Source: Amycolatopsis sp. FBCC-B4732
GTDB taxonomy: Bacteria; Actinomycetota; Actinomycetes; Mycobacteriales; Pseudonocardiaceae
Assembly (NCBI RefSeq): GCF_023008405.1
Contig: NZ_CP095376.1
Span: 10,126,960-10,190,959 of the forward strand
Length of the DNA: 64,000 nucleotides
Reading direction: 5' to 3'
The notes under the pieces: generated by a model
The model's database searches: none
Seen by the model: only the letters and a program-made list of their open reading frames with translations
What the model was told of the DNA's origin: nothing
Position numbers and translations under genes: made by a program
Shown here: piece after piece, positions 26,930-35,168 of the stretch
How positions within the stretch are numbered: the stretch's first letter is position 1
How the letters are laid out: each line of letters starts with the position of its first letter

Positions 26930-28000
26930 GTGAAGACCTTGTTGCCGTCCGCGACCCCGGTGCGGTTCCTGGCCGAGGACGGGAGCCGCGTCGAGCTGCA
27001 CGAGGGGTACGCCGAGCCCGCCGAAGACCGGCTGAAAGCGGCCTACCGGCTGATGGTCCTGGGGCGCCGGTTCGACGTCCAGGCCACCGCGCTCACCAAG
27101 CAGGGCCGGCTCGCCGTCTACCCCTCCAGCGCCGGCCAGGAAGCCTGCCAGGTCGCCGCCGCGCTCACGCTGAGCGAGCAGGACTGGCTCTTCCCCACCT
27201 ACCGGGACTCGGTCGCCCTCATCGCGCGCGGCCTCCAGCCCGGCGAAGTCCTGACGCTGCTTCGCGGCGACGCGCACTGCGGCTACGACCCGGCCGAGAC
27301 GCGCGTAGCGCCGCAGTGCACTCCGCTCGCCACGCAGACCCTGCACGCCGCCGGGCTCGCGCACGCGATGCAGCGCCGCGGCGAGGACGCCGTCGCGCTC
27401 GCGCTCATCGGGGACGGCGCCACCAGTGAGGGAGATTTCCACGAGGCGCTCAACTTCGCCGCCGTCTTCAAGGCGCCCGCGGTGTTCTTCGTGCAGAACA
27501 ACCGCTACGCCATCTCCGTCCCCTTCGAGAAGCAGAGCGCCGCGGAAGCGTTGGCGTACAAGGGCATCGGCTACGGCATGCGCGCGGAGCAGGTCGACGG
27601 CAACGACGCCGTCGCGGTCCTCGCCGTCCTCGACGACGCCGTGAGGCACGCCCGCGAAGGCAAGGGCCCGGTGCTCGTCGAGGCGCACACCTACCGCATC
27701 GACGCCCACACCAACGCCGACGACGCCACCCGCTACCGCGAAGCCGGCGAAGTCGAGAAGTGGCGCGAAGCGGACCCGCTGCGGCGGCTCGAGACGTACC
27801 TCAAGGGCCGGAACGCCTTGAGCGAGAACGAAATCGAGCTCTGCCACGCCGAAGCCGAAGAGTTCGCCCAGACCGTCCGCGACACCCTGAACGCCGAGCC
27901 CGAGCTCGACCCGCTGTCGCTGTTCGACCACGTCTACGCCGAACCGACCCGCCAGCTGGCGGCCCAGCGGGCGGCGCTCGAAGCCGAGCTGGAGGCCTGA
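26930..28000 (+). CDS. bkdA: branched-chain 2-oxoacid dehydrogenase E1 alpha subunit
   Basis: 356 residues. Thiamine-diphosphate enzyme subunit that decarboxylates 2-oxo acids of Val, Leu and Ile. The TPP-binding motif GDGATSEGDFHEALNFAAVF (about residues 162-181) ending in NN at NRY, and the flexible phosphorylation-loop analogue YRIDAHTNADDATRYR, are as in BCKDH/PDH E1 alpha. GTG at 26930 follows AGAGG. E1 beta begins with TGATG overlap and E2 follows, forming an operon. The product supplies branched acyl-CoA primers for fatty acids and polyketides. Confidence 0.9.
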   Translation: MKTLLPSATPVRFLAEDGSRVELHEGYAEPAEDRLKAAYRLMVLGRRFDVQATALTKQGRLAVYPSSAGQEACQVAAALTLSEQDWLFPTYRDSVALIARGLQPGEVLTLLRGDAHCGYDPAETRVAPQCTPLATQTLHAAGLAHAMQRRGEDAVALALIGDGATSEGDFHEALNFAAVFKAPAVFFVQNNRYAISVPFEKQSAAEALAYKGIGYGMRAEQVDGNDAVAVLAVLDDAVRHAREGKGPVLVEAHTYRIDAHTNADDATRYREAGEVEKWREADPLRRLETYLKGRNALSENEIELCHAEAEEFAQTVRDTLNAEPELDPLSLFDHVYAEPTRQLAAQRAALEAELEA

Positions 28001-28995
28001 TGACGACGACGATGGCGCAGGCGCTCAACGCCGCCCTGCGGGACGCGCTCAAGGACGACGACCGGGTGCTCGTGTTCGGCGAGGACGTCGGCGCGCTCGG
28101 CGGGGTCTTCCGGGTCACCGACGGGATCACCGCCGACTTCGGCGAGAGCCGCTGCTTCGACACGCCGCTCGCCGAGTCCGGGATCGTCGGGTTCGCCGTC
28201 GGGATGGCCATGGGCGGGTTCCGCCCGGTCGTCGAGATGCAGTTCGACGCCTTCGCCTACCCCGCCTTCGAGCAGATCACGTCGCACGTGGCGAAGCTGC
28301 GCAACCGCACCCGCGGCGCGCTCTCGCTGCCGATGGTCATCCGGATCCCCTACGCCGGCGGCATCGGCGGCGTCGAGCACCACTGCGACTCCAGCGAGGC
28401 CTACTACACGCACACGCCGGGCCTGCGCGTCGTCACGCCGGGCACCGCGCAGGACGCCTACGACCTGCTCCGCGACGCCATCGAGTCGCCGGACCCGGTC
28501 GTGTTCCTCGAACCCAAGGCGCGCTACTGGTCCGGCGAAGAGGTTTCGTTCGCCCGGAAGAGCCCGCCCATGGACAAGGCCGTGGTGCGCCGCCACGGCA
28601 AGGACGTCACGCTCATCGCGTACGGCCCGATGGTCGCCACCGCGCTGGAAACCGCGGAGGCCGCGAAGGACGAGGGCTGGGACGTCGAGGTCGTCGACCT
28701 GCGCTCGCTCTCGCCGTTCGACGACGAGACCGTGACGGCGTCGGTGCGCCGCACCGGCCGCGCGGTGGTCGTGCACGAGGCCGCGGGCTTCGGCGGCTAC
28801 GGCGCCGAGGTCGTCGCGCGCGTCACCGAACAGTGCTTCCACCAGCTGCACGCGCCCGTCCTGCGGGTGACCGGGCTCGACATCCCCTACCCGGCGCCGA
28901 AGCTGGAGCGGCACACGCTGCCCGACGTCGACCGGATCCTCGACACCGTCGCGCGCCTGCAGTGGAACGACACCCCGGTGGTGGCCGGTGCCTGA
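28000..28995 (+). CDS. bkdB: branched-chain 2-oxoacid dehydrogenase E1 beta subunit
   Basis: 331 residues. Transketolase-like pyrimidine-binding domain with FGEDVGALGGVFRVTDG near residue 27, TPLAESGIVGFAVGMAMGG near 55, and the C-terminal domain (VVVHEAAGFGGYGAEV). It pairs with E1 alpha to form the TPP active site. The start codon shares one base with the E1 alpha stop, and the end overlaps the E2 start by 8 bp. Confidence 0.92.
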   Translation: MTTTMAQALNAALRDALKDDDRVLVFGEDVGALGGVFRVTDGITADFGESRCFDTPLAESGIVGFAVGMAMGGFRPVVEMQFDAFAYPAFEQITSHVAKLRNRTRGALSLPMVIRIPYAGGIGGVEHHCDSSEAYYTHTPGLRVVTPGTAQDAYDLLRDAIESPDPVVFLEPKARYWSGEEVSFARKSPPMDKAVVRRHGKDVTLIAYGPMVATALETAEAAKDEGWDVEVVDLRSLSPFDDETVTASVRRTGRAVVVHEAAGFGGYGAEVVARVTEQCFHQLHAPVLRVTGLDIPYPAPKLERHTLPDVDRILDTVARLQWNDTPVVAGA

Positions 28996-30163
28996 CTTCC
29001 TGCTGCCGGACCTCGGCGAAGGCCTGACCGAGGCGGCCATCCTCACCTGGCACGTCAACGTGGGCGACACGGTGAAGGTCGACCAGATCGTCGTCGAGGT
29101 CGAGACGGCGAAGGCCGCGGTCGAGGTGCCGGTGCCGTTCGCCGGCGTGGTGTCCGCGCTGCACGGCACGCCGGGGCAGCTGCTGCCGGTCGGCGCGCCG
29201 CTGCTGAGCGTCGGCGGGTTCGCCGAGCCCGGCGTCACGACCTCCGCCGGCAGCGGCAACGTCCTCATCGGCTACGGCACCGCGCCGTCGACGCGGCGCA
29301 AGCGCGTGCGGCGTCCCGAAGCACCCGCCCCGAAGGCCAAGGCGCCCGGCGTCATCTCGCCGTTCGTCCGGAAGCTGGCCGCCGACAACGGGCTCGACCT
29401 CGCGAAGGTCACCGCCTCCGGCGCGGACGGCATCATCCGCCGCGCGGACGTCGAGGCGGCGCTGAAGAAGCCCGTCGCGAAGGGGAAGCGGATCCCGCTG
29501 ACCGGCGTGCGCAAGGCCGTCGCCGACAAGCTGACGACGTCCCGGCGCGAGATCCCGGAGGCCACGGTCTGGGTCGACGTCGACGCGACCGGGCTGGTCG
29601 CCGCGCGGGCGGCCCTCAACGCCGGGACGGACCGGCCGGTGAGCCTGCTCGGGCTGATCGCGCGGTTCGCCGTCGCCGGGCTGCGCAAGTACCCGGAGCT
29701 GAACTCGCGCGTCGAGGGCGACGAGATCGTCGTGCTGGACGAGATCCACCTCGGGTTCGCCGCGCAGACCGACCGCGGGCTCGTCGTGCCGGTGGTGCGC
29801 GACGCCGGCGCGCTGTCCACCCGCGACCTTTCGGCGGCGATCGGCGACCGCGCCCGCACCGCGCGGGACGGGAAGCTGGCCCCCGCGGACCTGACCGGCG
29901 GCACCTTCACCGTCAACAACTACGGCGTCTTCGGCGTCGACGGCTCGGCCGCGATCATCAACCACCCCGAGGCCGCGATCCTCGGCATCGGCCGGATCAT
30001 CGACCGGCCGTGGGTGGTCGACGGCGCGCTGGCGGTGCGGAAGGTCTGCGAGCTGACGCTGGCCTTCGACCACCGCGTGTGCGACGGCGGCACGGCGGGC
30101 GGGTTCCTGCGGTTCGTCGCCGACTGCGTGGAGTCACCCGTCACCGCCCTCGGTGATTTGTAG
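28988..30163 (+). CDS. bkdC: dihydrolipoamide acyltransferase E2 of BCKDH complex
   Basis: 391 residues. A single lipoyl domain with K42 in VETAKAAVEV, a peripheral subunit-binding domain at about 119-157 (SPFVRKLAADNGLDLAKVTA), and a catalytic acyltransferase domain ending in AFDHRVCDGG, the HxxxDG active site. It transfers the branched acyl group from lipoamide to CoA. The linkers are short. No E3 (lpd) gene follows, so the complex must use a dihydrolipoamide dehydrogenase encoded elsewhere. Confidence 0.92.
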   Translation: MPDFLLPDLGEGLTEAAILTWHVNVGDTVKVDQIVVEVETAKAAVEVPVPFAGVVSALHGTPGQLLPVGAPLLSVGGFAEPGVTTSAGSGNVLIGYGTAPSTRRKRVRRPEAPAPKAKAPGVISPFVRKLAADNGLDLAKVTASGADGIIRRADVEAALKKPVAKGKRIPLTGVRKAVADKLTTSRREIPEATVWVDVDATGLVAARAALNAGTDRPVSLLGLIARFAVAGLRKYPELNSRVEGDEIVVLDEIHLGFAAQTDRGLVVPVVRDAGALSTRDLSAAIGDRARTARDGKLAPADLTGGTFTVNNYGVFGVDGSAAIINHPEAAILGIGRIIDRPWVVDGALAVRKVCELTLAFDHRVCDGGTAGGFLRFVADCVESPVTALGDL

Positions 30164-30216
30164 ACGCACCGGCGGCGTTGGCCGGTGGTGACGGATCTGG
30201 CACTTATGGTGTCCGC

Positions 30217-30765
30217 GTGACGACTCCAGCCCAGCACGACCGCGACCTGGCGGAAGGCCGGGTGACCCGGCTCAAGCAGGACCTGCGCGACGGGCTGGCG
30301 ACCCCGCCCGGCGACGTCGAAGCGATGGACGGGCTCGTCGCGAGCGCCCACCGGCTGCTCGACGCCGAGGTCGCGTTCGACGAGGCCGAGCACCGGCTCG
30401 CCAACGCCGAACTCGAGGCCCGGCACGCGGCGACGCAACGCGCGGTCGTGTGGTTCGCCGCCGCGCCGGTGCTGGTGCCGCTGGTCGCCGGGGCGCTCGT
30501 GCTGTTCGAGGTGCTCTCGCCGGGGTGGCTGCTCGCGCTGGTCCCGCTGTTCGCCGCGGGCCTGTGGATCGGCTTCGCGCCGGTCCGCCGCGTCGGCGAC
30601 GTCATCCGCGAGCGGACGCGGGCGGCGTGGGCGGGCAGCGTGACGGCCGGGCTGCTGGCGGGCGCGCTGATCCCGTGGCCGCCGTCGGTGGTCTGCACGA
30701 TCCTGGCGGCGCTGGGGGTCGCGGCCACGGCCGGGCTGCTATGGCGGGAAAGCCGGATCCCGTGA
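30217..30765 (+). CDS. hypothetical membrane protein with N-terminal helical region
   Basis: 182 residues. The first 75 residues are charged and helical (probable coiled coil: LLDAEVAFDEAEHRLANAEL); two hydrophobic pairs follow (FAAAPVLVPLVAGALVLFEV, WLLALVPLFAAGLWIGF and a C-terminal pair), predicting four membrane segments. No family recognised. GTG at 30217 is chosen because TTATGGT lies about 8 bp upstream, consistent with leaderless transcription. It overlaps the next gene by 4 bp (GTGA), so the two proteins are coupled. Confidence 0.7.
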   Translation: MTTPAQHDRDLAEGRVTRLKQDLRDGLATPPGDVEAMDGLVASAHRLLDAEVAFDEAEHRLANAELEARHAATQRAVVWFAAAPVLVPLVAGALVLFEVLSPGWLLALVPLFAAGLWIGFAPVRRVGDVIRERTRAAWAGSVTAGLLAGALIPWPPSVVCTILAALGVAATAGLLWRESRIP

Positions 30766-31748
30766 GCCACGGCTACGCGACCTACGGCGACGACCCCGAG
30801 TTCGAGCAGGAGTACGCCGAGCCCGTCGACACGACGCGGCGCGACCTCGACGAGCTGTTCGCGGCGGTCGACGGGCTGCGCGCGGCCGTCGAGGAGACCG
30901 ACGACCGGGTGCGCCAGGACGTCGCCGACCTGACCGAGAAGCTCGACCGCGGCGACACCCACCGCCAGCAGGACCGGATCGACCTGCTCGGCCGCCGGCT
31001 GGAACGGCTGCAGCAGCAGGTGCACGCGCTGGAGCGCGCGGTCCGCGTGTCCGACGGCGTCCCGCAGGCCGACCTCGACGACGTCGGCGCGGAGACGCGC
31101 GCGCTCGCGGCCGAGGCGGCGCGGTGGGACGACCTGCACAAGGAGCTCGTCACGAAGGAGCAGCGCGCGCGGTACTCCGACGAGATAGCGCGGCTGCCTT
31201 CGGTGCAGGCAGCCTTGTCCCGGTGCGATGCCGACCTGCTGGACGTCATCGGCGTCCTGGCGGCCACCGACCGCGGCACCCGCGGCCGCGGCGACGCGGA
31301 GTCCCGGCTGCGCGCGCTGACGACCCGGCGCCGCACGCTGCTGGACGAGGAGATCCCGGCGGCGGAGGCCGCGGCGGACCAGGCCCGGCTGGCCCTGCGC
31401 GAGGCGGACGCGGTCGACGCGCGGGTGCTGCCGCAGCTGGAGCGCGCCGAACGCGCGTGGCACGACCTGCAGGTCCGCCTGCGCACCCGCATCACCGACG
31501 CGCTGGGCTCGAACGCGCTGCTGCCGACGTGGTTCGGCCACGCGCTGGGGGTGGCTCCGCCGACGGGAACTTCCGGCGACACGTGGATCCGCACGGCGGC
31601 TTCGGTGCTGGCGTACCGGGTGACGTTCAAGATCAAGGACCAGGCGCTGCCGCTGGGCCCGCCGGCGGGGGAGGGCGTGGATACGACGGAGCGGCGGTGG
31701 ACCTGGCGCGCCCGCCTGGAGTCCGATCTGGACGCCCTCGCGCTCTAG
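30762..31748 (+). CDS. hypothetical coiled-coil protein
   Basis: 328 residues, soluble, with long heptad-rich stretches from about 23 to 230 (RRLERLQQQVHALERAVRVS is typical) and a compact, less charged C-terminal domain (LLPTWFGHALGVAPPTGTSG, then VLAYRVTFKIKD). No family recognised. The GTG start overlaps the stop of the membrane-protein gene, so it may bind that protein's coiled coil at the membrane. An ATG at 30741 is an alternative start. Confidence 0.72.
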   Translation: MSHGYATYGDDPEFEQEYAEPVDTTRRDLDELFAAVDGLRAAVEETDDRVRQDVADLTEKLDRGDTHRQQDRIDLLGRRLERLQQQVHALERAVRVSDGVPQADLDDVGAETRALAAEAARWDDLHKELVTKEQRARYSDEIARLPSVQAALSRCDADLLDVIGVLAATDRGTRGRGDAESRLRALTTRRRTLLDEEIPAAEAAADQARLALREADAVDARVLPQLERAERAWHDLQVRLRTRITDALGSNALLPTWFGHALGVAPPTGTSGDTWIRTAASVLAYRVTFKIKDQALPLGPPAGEGVDTTERRWTWRARLESDLDALAL

Positions 31749-31819
31749 CCCCGTTCGTCCGTTCGGCTGGTTCTGCTCCGGTGCGGAACACCGGGGCGGG
31801 CACCGGCGACTACAGGGCC

Positions 31820-32356
31820 ATGGAACAGCCCGGATACCAGACGCGGAACACCGTGCGCGGCGTCGTGTACGGCACGGTCGTCCAAGCCGGCACGGTCGGC
31901 GACCTGCACATCGGCGACGTCCACCACCACGCGGAACCCGAGCGGGACTTCCGGGCCGACGGGCTGTGGGCGTTGCGGCGCAAGGACTACGAGGCCGCCG
32001 TCGCGGACCTCACCCGGGCGGCACCGGCGGATCCCGAGCTGGACTTCTTCCTCGCGCTGGCGCTGCTGCGCGGCAACCGGCCGCACCGGGTCAGGTCGAG
32101 CCGGGAGCTGGCCGAGGTGCGCGACCGGCTCCGGCGCGTCGCGCACCTCCCGCACGCCCGGCTCCTCCTGCTGCTGACCGACGAGGACCGGGGGCGGTGC
32201 TGGGAGCGCGGCGGGCCGGTTTCCGGCCTGCTGGCCGAGCTCGTCGCCGCGGCCGATCCCGAAGCCGTGCGGACGATCCTCGACCACGTCACCGCGACGG
32301 AGAACCGGGTGTGGCGATTCCTGGCCGAGAGCCAGGGAATGGGGGAGCGGGCATGA
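31820..32356 (+). CDS. hypothetical protein with VVQAG-type N-terminal motif
   Basis: 178 residues. The N-terminus NTVRGVVYGTVVQAGTVGDL is a short Gly/Val beta motif that I recall from actinobacterial proteins often linked to signalling or conflict proteins (inference). The rest is helical with a TPR-like flavour (LWALRRKDYEAAVADLTRAA, about residues 49-68). Its stop overlaps the next gene by 4 bp. Function unknown. Confidence 0.65.
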   Translation: MEQPGYQTRNTVRGVVYGTVVQAGTVGDLHIGDVHHHAEPERDFRADGLWALRRKDYEAAVADLTRAAPADPELDFFLALALLRGNRPHRVRSSRELAEVRDRLRRVAHLPHARLLLLLTDEDRGRCWERGGPVSGLLAELVAAADPEAVRTILDHVTATENRVWRFLAESQGMGERA

Positions 32357-33246
32357 CGGGCTCCGACTACGGCGAAGACCGCCGGGAAGTCGTCGACCGC
32401 TACTTCGCGCCGGTACCGGGCGAGCGGGAACGCCAACGCGTCTGGGGGTTCCTGCTCGGCGGGGCCGCCCTGCTCCTGGTCGGCGTCGCCCTCTCGATGG
32501 CGGGTTCCTGGCCGGCCGGGATCCCGCTCGTCATCGGCGGTGGAGTCGCCGTGGTGCGCGGTTTCCCGCTGTTCGAGGCCTACCGCGACGCCCGCGAGGC
32601 CGCCCTGCCCAAGCCGCGGGACGCCATCATCGACAAGATCCGCGACCACGAGCTGGCCAAGGTCCGGCTCCGCGCGCTGGACCGGCTCGACCTGACCGCC
32701 GAGGACCTCGAACTCGAGCCCGCGGACTGGGACCCGCTGGCCCAGCCCCTCCGCGAGGAGGCCCCGCGCGAGCCGCTGGTCGTCACCGGCCCGGTCCCGA
32801 CGTCCGGGGCGGTGGTCGGCCGGGACGGCGTCTGGCGGTTCTCGCAGTACGCCGTCCTGGTCATCTGCCCGACCGACTACCACCTGGGGCTCTACCGGTG
32901 CGTGATCGACCTGCGGGTGGCCGGCCTGTTCCAGGAAGAGACCCACGAGTACCACTACGCGGACGTGGTGGCCGTCTCGACGGCGATCCGCGAGGGCACC
33001 CGCGTCACCGCGCAGATCGCGGACGCCGACGACGGCGACCACCGGTTCGAGCGGACGCTGCTGCACGAGTTCCGGCTGGTCGTCTCGAGCGGGGACCGGA
33101 GTGCGATCGTCGTCGGCATCTCCGACGGCCGCCACCCCGACCACCAGGCCCGGCTGGCGGGGACGGGCATCGACCCCGTCGTCCGCGCGGTCCGGGGCAT
33201 GCTCCGCGACAAGAAGGCGCCCGTCAGGCAGATCAGCCCCCGGTGA
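32353..33246 (+). CDS. hypothetical membrane protein with soluble C-terminal domain
   Basis: 297 residues. A two-helix membrane hairpin at about 30-72 (FLLGGAALLLVGVALSMAGS, then GIPLVIGGGVAVVRG) is followed by about 220 cytoplasmic residues whose second half is beta-rich (YAVLVICPTDYHLGLYRCVI, ETHEYHYADVVAVST), reminiscent of PH-like folds but not assignable by eye. It is coupled to the preceding VVQAG-motif gene by ATGA overlap. Its 3' end overlaps the convergent immunity-like gene by 14 bp. Confidence 0.68.
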   Translation: MTGSDYGEDRREVVDRYFAPVPGERERQRVWGFLLGGAALLLVGVALSMAGSWPAGIPLVIGGGVAVVRGFPLFEAYRDAREAALPKPRDAIIDKIRDHELAKVRLRALDRLDLTAEDLELEPADWDPLAQPLREEAPREPLVVTGPVPTSGAVVGRDGVWRFSQYAVLVICPTDYHLGLYRCVIDLRVAGLFQEETHEYHYADVVAVSTAIREGTRVTAQIADADDGDHRFERTLLHEFRLVVSSGDRSAIVVGISDGRHPDHQARLAGTGIDPVVRAVRGMLRDKKAPVRQISPR

Positions 33247-33742
33247 CGCGCAGGGCCGTCTCCAGCTGCCGGTGCAGTTCGCCGAGGCGGGTGCGGCCCG
33301 GCTTGCCGGGTGGGAAGCGGCGCAGCAGTTCGGGGACCTCCGGCGGGGCCTGGGCGAGGGCCCAGCGGAGCTCTGCCTCCGCGTCGCCGCCCGCCAGCTC
33401 GCGGGCCGACGCGGCGTGCTGAGCCGGGCCGACGATGTGCTTCACCTGGTGCGGTGACTCCAGCGGGTGCAGGTACGCCGCTCCGGCCGCGGCCACCGCG
33501 GCCCGGGCGGCGGAAGACGCGACCGGATCGGTGGTCTCGCCCGCCGCCGCCAGTGCGGCCCAGGCCGTCGTGCGCAGCAGTTTCGTGCGGGCGGCTCCGG
33601 CGGCGAACGCCCGCGCCGCGCCGATCGCCGCGCGGGGGCGGTCGTCGCCGGGGACGCGGGCCTCGTACAGCGGCAGGACCCGCGCGGCGCAGGCCGCGGC
33701 CCAGCCCGTCAGCGCGCGGAGTTCGTCGAGGGTCAGCTCCAT
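33233..33742 (-). CDS. putative immunity-like helical protein
   Basis: 169 residues starting MELTLDELRALTGWAAACAA; alanine-rich repeated helices (RPRAAIGAARAFAAGAARTK, AAVAAAGAAYLHPLESPHQV) resemble the actinobacterial 'putative immunity protein' (Imm-5-like) family, which is helical and poorly characterised. The ATG at 33742 is chosen because the upstream frame is low-complexity and Pro/Arg-rich. It is convergent with the membrane-protein gene. There is no adjacent toxin with a recognisable domain. Confidence 0.62.
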   Translation of the reverse strand: MELTLDELRALTGWAAACAARVLPLYEARVPGDDRPRAAIGAARAFAAGAARTKLLRTTAWAALAAAGETTDPVASSAARAAVAAAGAAYLHPLESPHQVKHIVGPAQHAASARELAGGDAEAELRWALAQAPPEVPELLRRFPPGKPGRTRLGELHRQLETALRVTGG

Positions 33743-33798
33743 GTGGCTGAAGCGTATCTTTGAAACCCCGGTTGAGGCTTCGGGTGACGACCGTCCGG

Positions 33799-34017
33799 CT
33801 AGGGCGGCGCCGACGGGTGGCGGCGGGCACGCGGGGCGTGGTGGGTGATGTAGTCGGACAGGACGGCGTCGCTGGCCCGGGGTCTGGCCCGGCGCAGCAA
33901 CATGCGCAGGCCGAGCAGGAACACCACCCGGTCGGCGATCCGCGCGATGCCGTAGATGAGCACGGGTAAACCGGAACCGCCGGCGATGGCAGCCGCGAGG
34001 GCGGGGTCCAAGCTCAT
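33799..34017 (-). CDS. small hypothetical membrane protein
   Basis: 72 residues: a hydrophobic N-terminal half (ALAAAIAGGSGLPVLIYGIA and VVFLLGLRML) and a basic C-terminal tail (RRARPRASDAVLSDYITHHA). GGAG 6 bp before the ATG and strongly GC-biased third positions support a real gene. Family not recognised. It is divergent from the HTH-receiver-HTH regulator, and the shared intergenic region holds two direct-repeat sites. Confidence 0.5.
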   Translation of the reverse strand: MSLDPALAAAIAGGSGLPVLIYGIARIADRVVFLLGLRMLLRRARPRASDAVLSDYITHHAPRARRHPSAPP

Positions 34018-34088
34018 CACCGGCTCCAGGTGTCCGGACGAGGGGGCCTTGCCATCTTCCCCGAGCGGCCGTCATAATTGCCATAGTT

Positions 34089-34179
34089 TCTGACGAAGTC
34101 GGACGAAATTTCCCATTTCTGTCACACGTTGCTCGCTACGAGGCGGGCGGCGCGCAGCCGGATCTGACGTAGTCTGACG
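34089..34179. promoter_or_regulatory. two tandem direct-repeat sites upstream of the orphan response regulator
   Basis: TCTGACGAAGTCGGACG at 34089-34105 and TCTGACGTAGTCTGACG at 34163-34179 match in 15 of 17 positions and lie 74 bp apart. Each is itself a tandem TCTGACG/TCNGACG repeat with 10-bp period, i.e. two half-sites on the same helix face, as for response-regulator dimers. The second lies 17 bp before the regulator's GTG. They probably bind the regulator itself. Confidence 0.55.
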
Positions 34180-34196
34180 CTGGACGAGGAGATGCC

Positions 34197-35168
34197 GTGG
34201 CGGTGGTCGGCAAGCCGGAAGTGCCGCCAGGGGCACACCGGCGGCTCGTCGACGCACTCCACGAGGTGTACCTGCGCGCGGGAGCGCCCGGCGTGCGCGT
34301 GATCGCGCAGCAGGGCGGGGTCAGCCGGGACACCGCCCACCGCGTGCTGGCGAGCGCGGCCCTGCCGACCTGGCCGGCGCTGGAAGCCGTGGTGTCGGCG
34401 CTCGACGGCGACATCGGCCGGTTTCGCGCGCTCTGGGCCGAAGCCCGGCGACCGCAGGGGCCGTTGGCGGCCGAGCCGCCCGCGGAGCCGGTCGCCGACG
34501 CGAGTTTCCCGGTGCGACTGGTGATCGTCGAAGACCACCCGCTCTACCTGCACGCGATCGTGCAGCTGATGCACTCCGCCGGGCACACGGTCGTGGGCAC
34601 GGCCGGCAGCGGCGAGGAAGCCGTCTCCGTGGCCCTGGACACGCGGCCCGACCTCATCCTGATGGACCACGGCCTGCGCGGGATGACGGGCATCGACGCG
34701 GCCGCGCGGATCCGGTCGGCCGATCCGGCCATCCGGGTGCTGATCGTCACCGCCTGGGCGACCGCCGAACTCACGCTGGAGGCGTTGCGGGCGGGGGCGC
34801 AGGGGGTGCTGAGCAAGGACGCGGACGCCGACGCGATAGTCCGAGCGATCGAGACCGTGGTCCGCGGGGAAGTCGCGGTGCCCGCCGAGTTCGCCGCGGT
34901 GCCGGTGATCGCGGCGGAACGCCAGGCCGCGCAGCATCAGCTGACCCCACAGGAGTTGCGGGTCCTGCAGGCCGTGGCGGAAGGGCTCACGGATGACGAA
35001 ATCGCCGACCGGCTCTCGCTGAGCTTGCGCACGGTGCGGCGCTTCCTCGAGCTGATCCGCGGCAAAACCGGCGAGCGCCGTCGCGCGGGGCTGGTGCGGC
35101 TCGCCGTCGAGAGCGGGTTGGTCAGACCGCGGCCGGGCGCCGGAGGGCTTGGCGGCGCAGGCGGTTGA
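34197..35168 (+). CDS. orphan response regulator with HTH-receiver-LuxR HTH architecture
   Basis: 323 residues. An N-terminal XRE-like HTH of the actinobacterial type (VIAQQGGVSRDTAHRVLASA, about 35-54, then LEAVVSALDGDIGRFRALWA) precedes a receiver domain (VIVEDHPLYLHAIVQLMHSA, acceptor Asp in LILMDHGLRGMTG, K in LSKDAD) and a C-terminal LuxR/NarL HTH (LTPQELRVLQAVAEGLTDDE). The loop after the acceptor Asp is HGLRG rather than the usual LxMPG. Start GTG has ACGAGGAG. No kinase is adjacent. The 3' 47 bp overlap the convergent reductase gene. Confidence 0.85.
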   Translation: MAVVGKPEVPPGAHRRLVDALHEVYLRAGAPGVRVIAQQGGVSRDTAHRVLASAALPTWPALEAVVSALDGDIGRFRALWAEARRPQGPLAAEPPAEPVADASFPVRLVIVEDHPLYLHAIVQLMHSAGHTVVGTAGSGEEAVSVALDTRPDLILMDHGLRGMTGIDAAARIRSADPAIRVLIVTAWATAELTLEALRAGAQGVLSKDADADAIVRAIETVVRGEVAVPAEFAAVPVIAAERQAAQHQLTPQELRVLQAVAEGLTDDEIADRLSLSLRTVRRFLELIRGKTGERRRAGLVRLAVESGLVRPRPGAGGLGGAGG

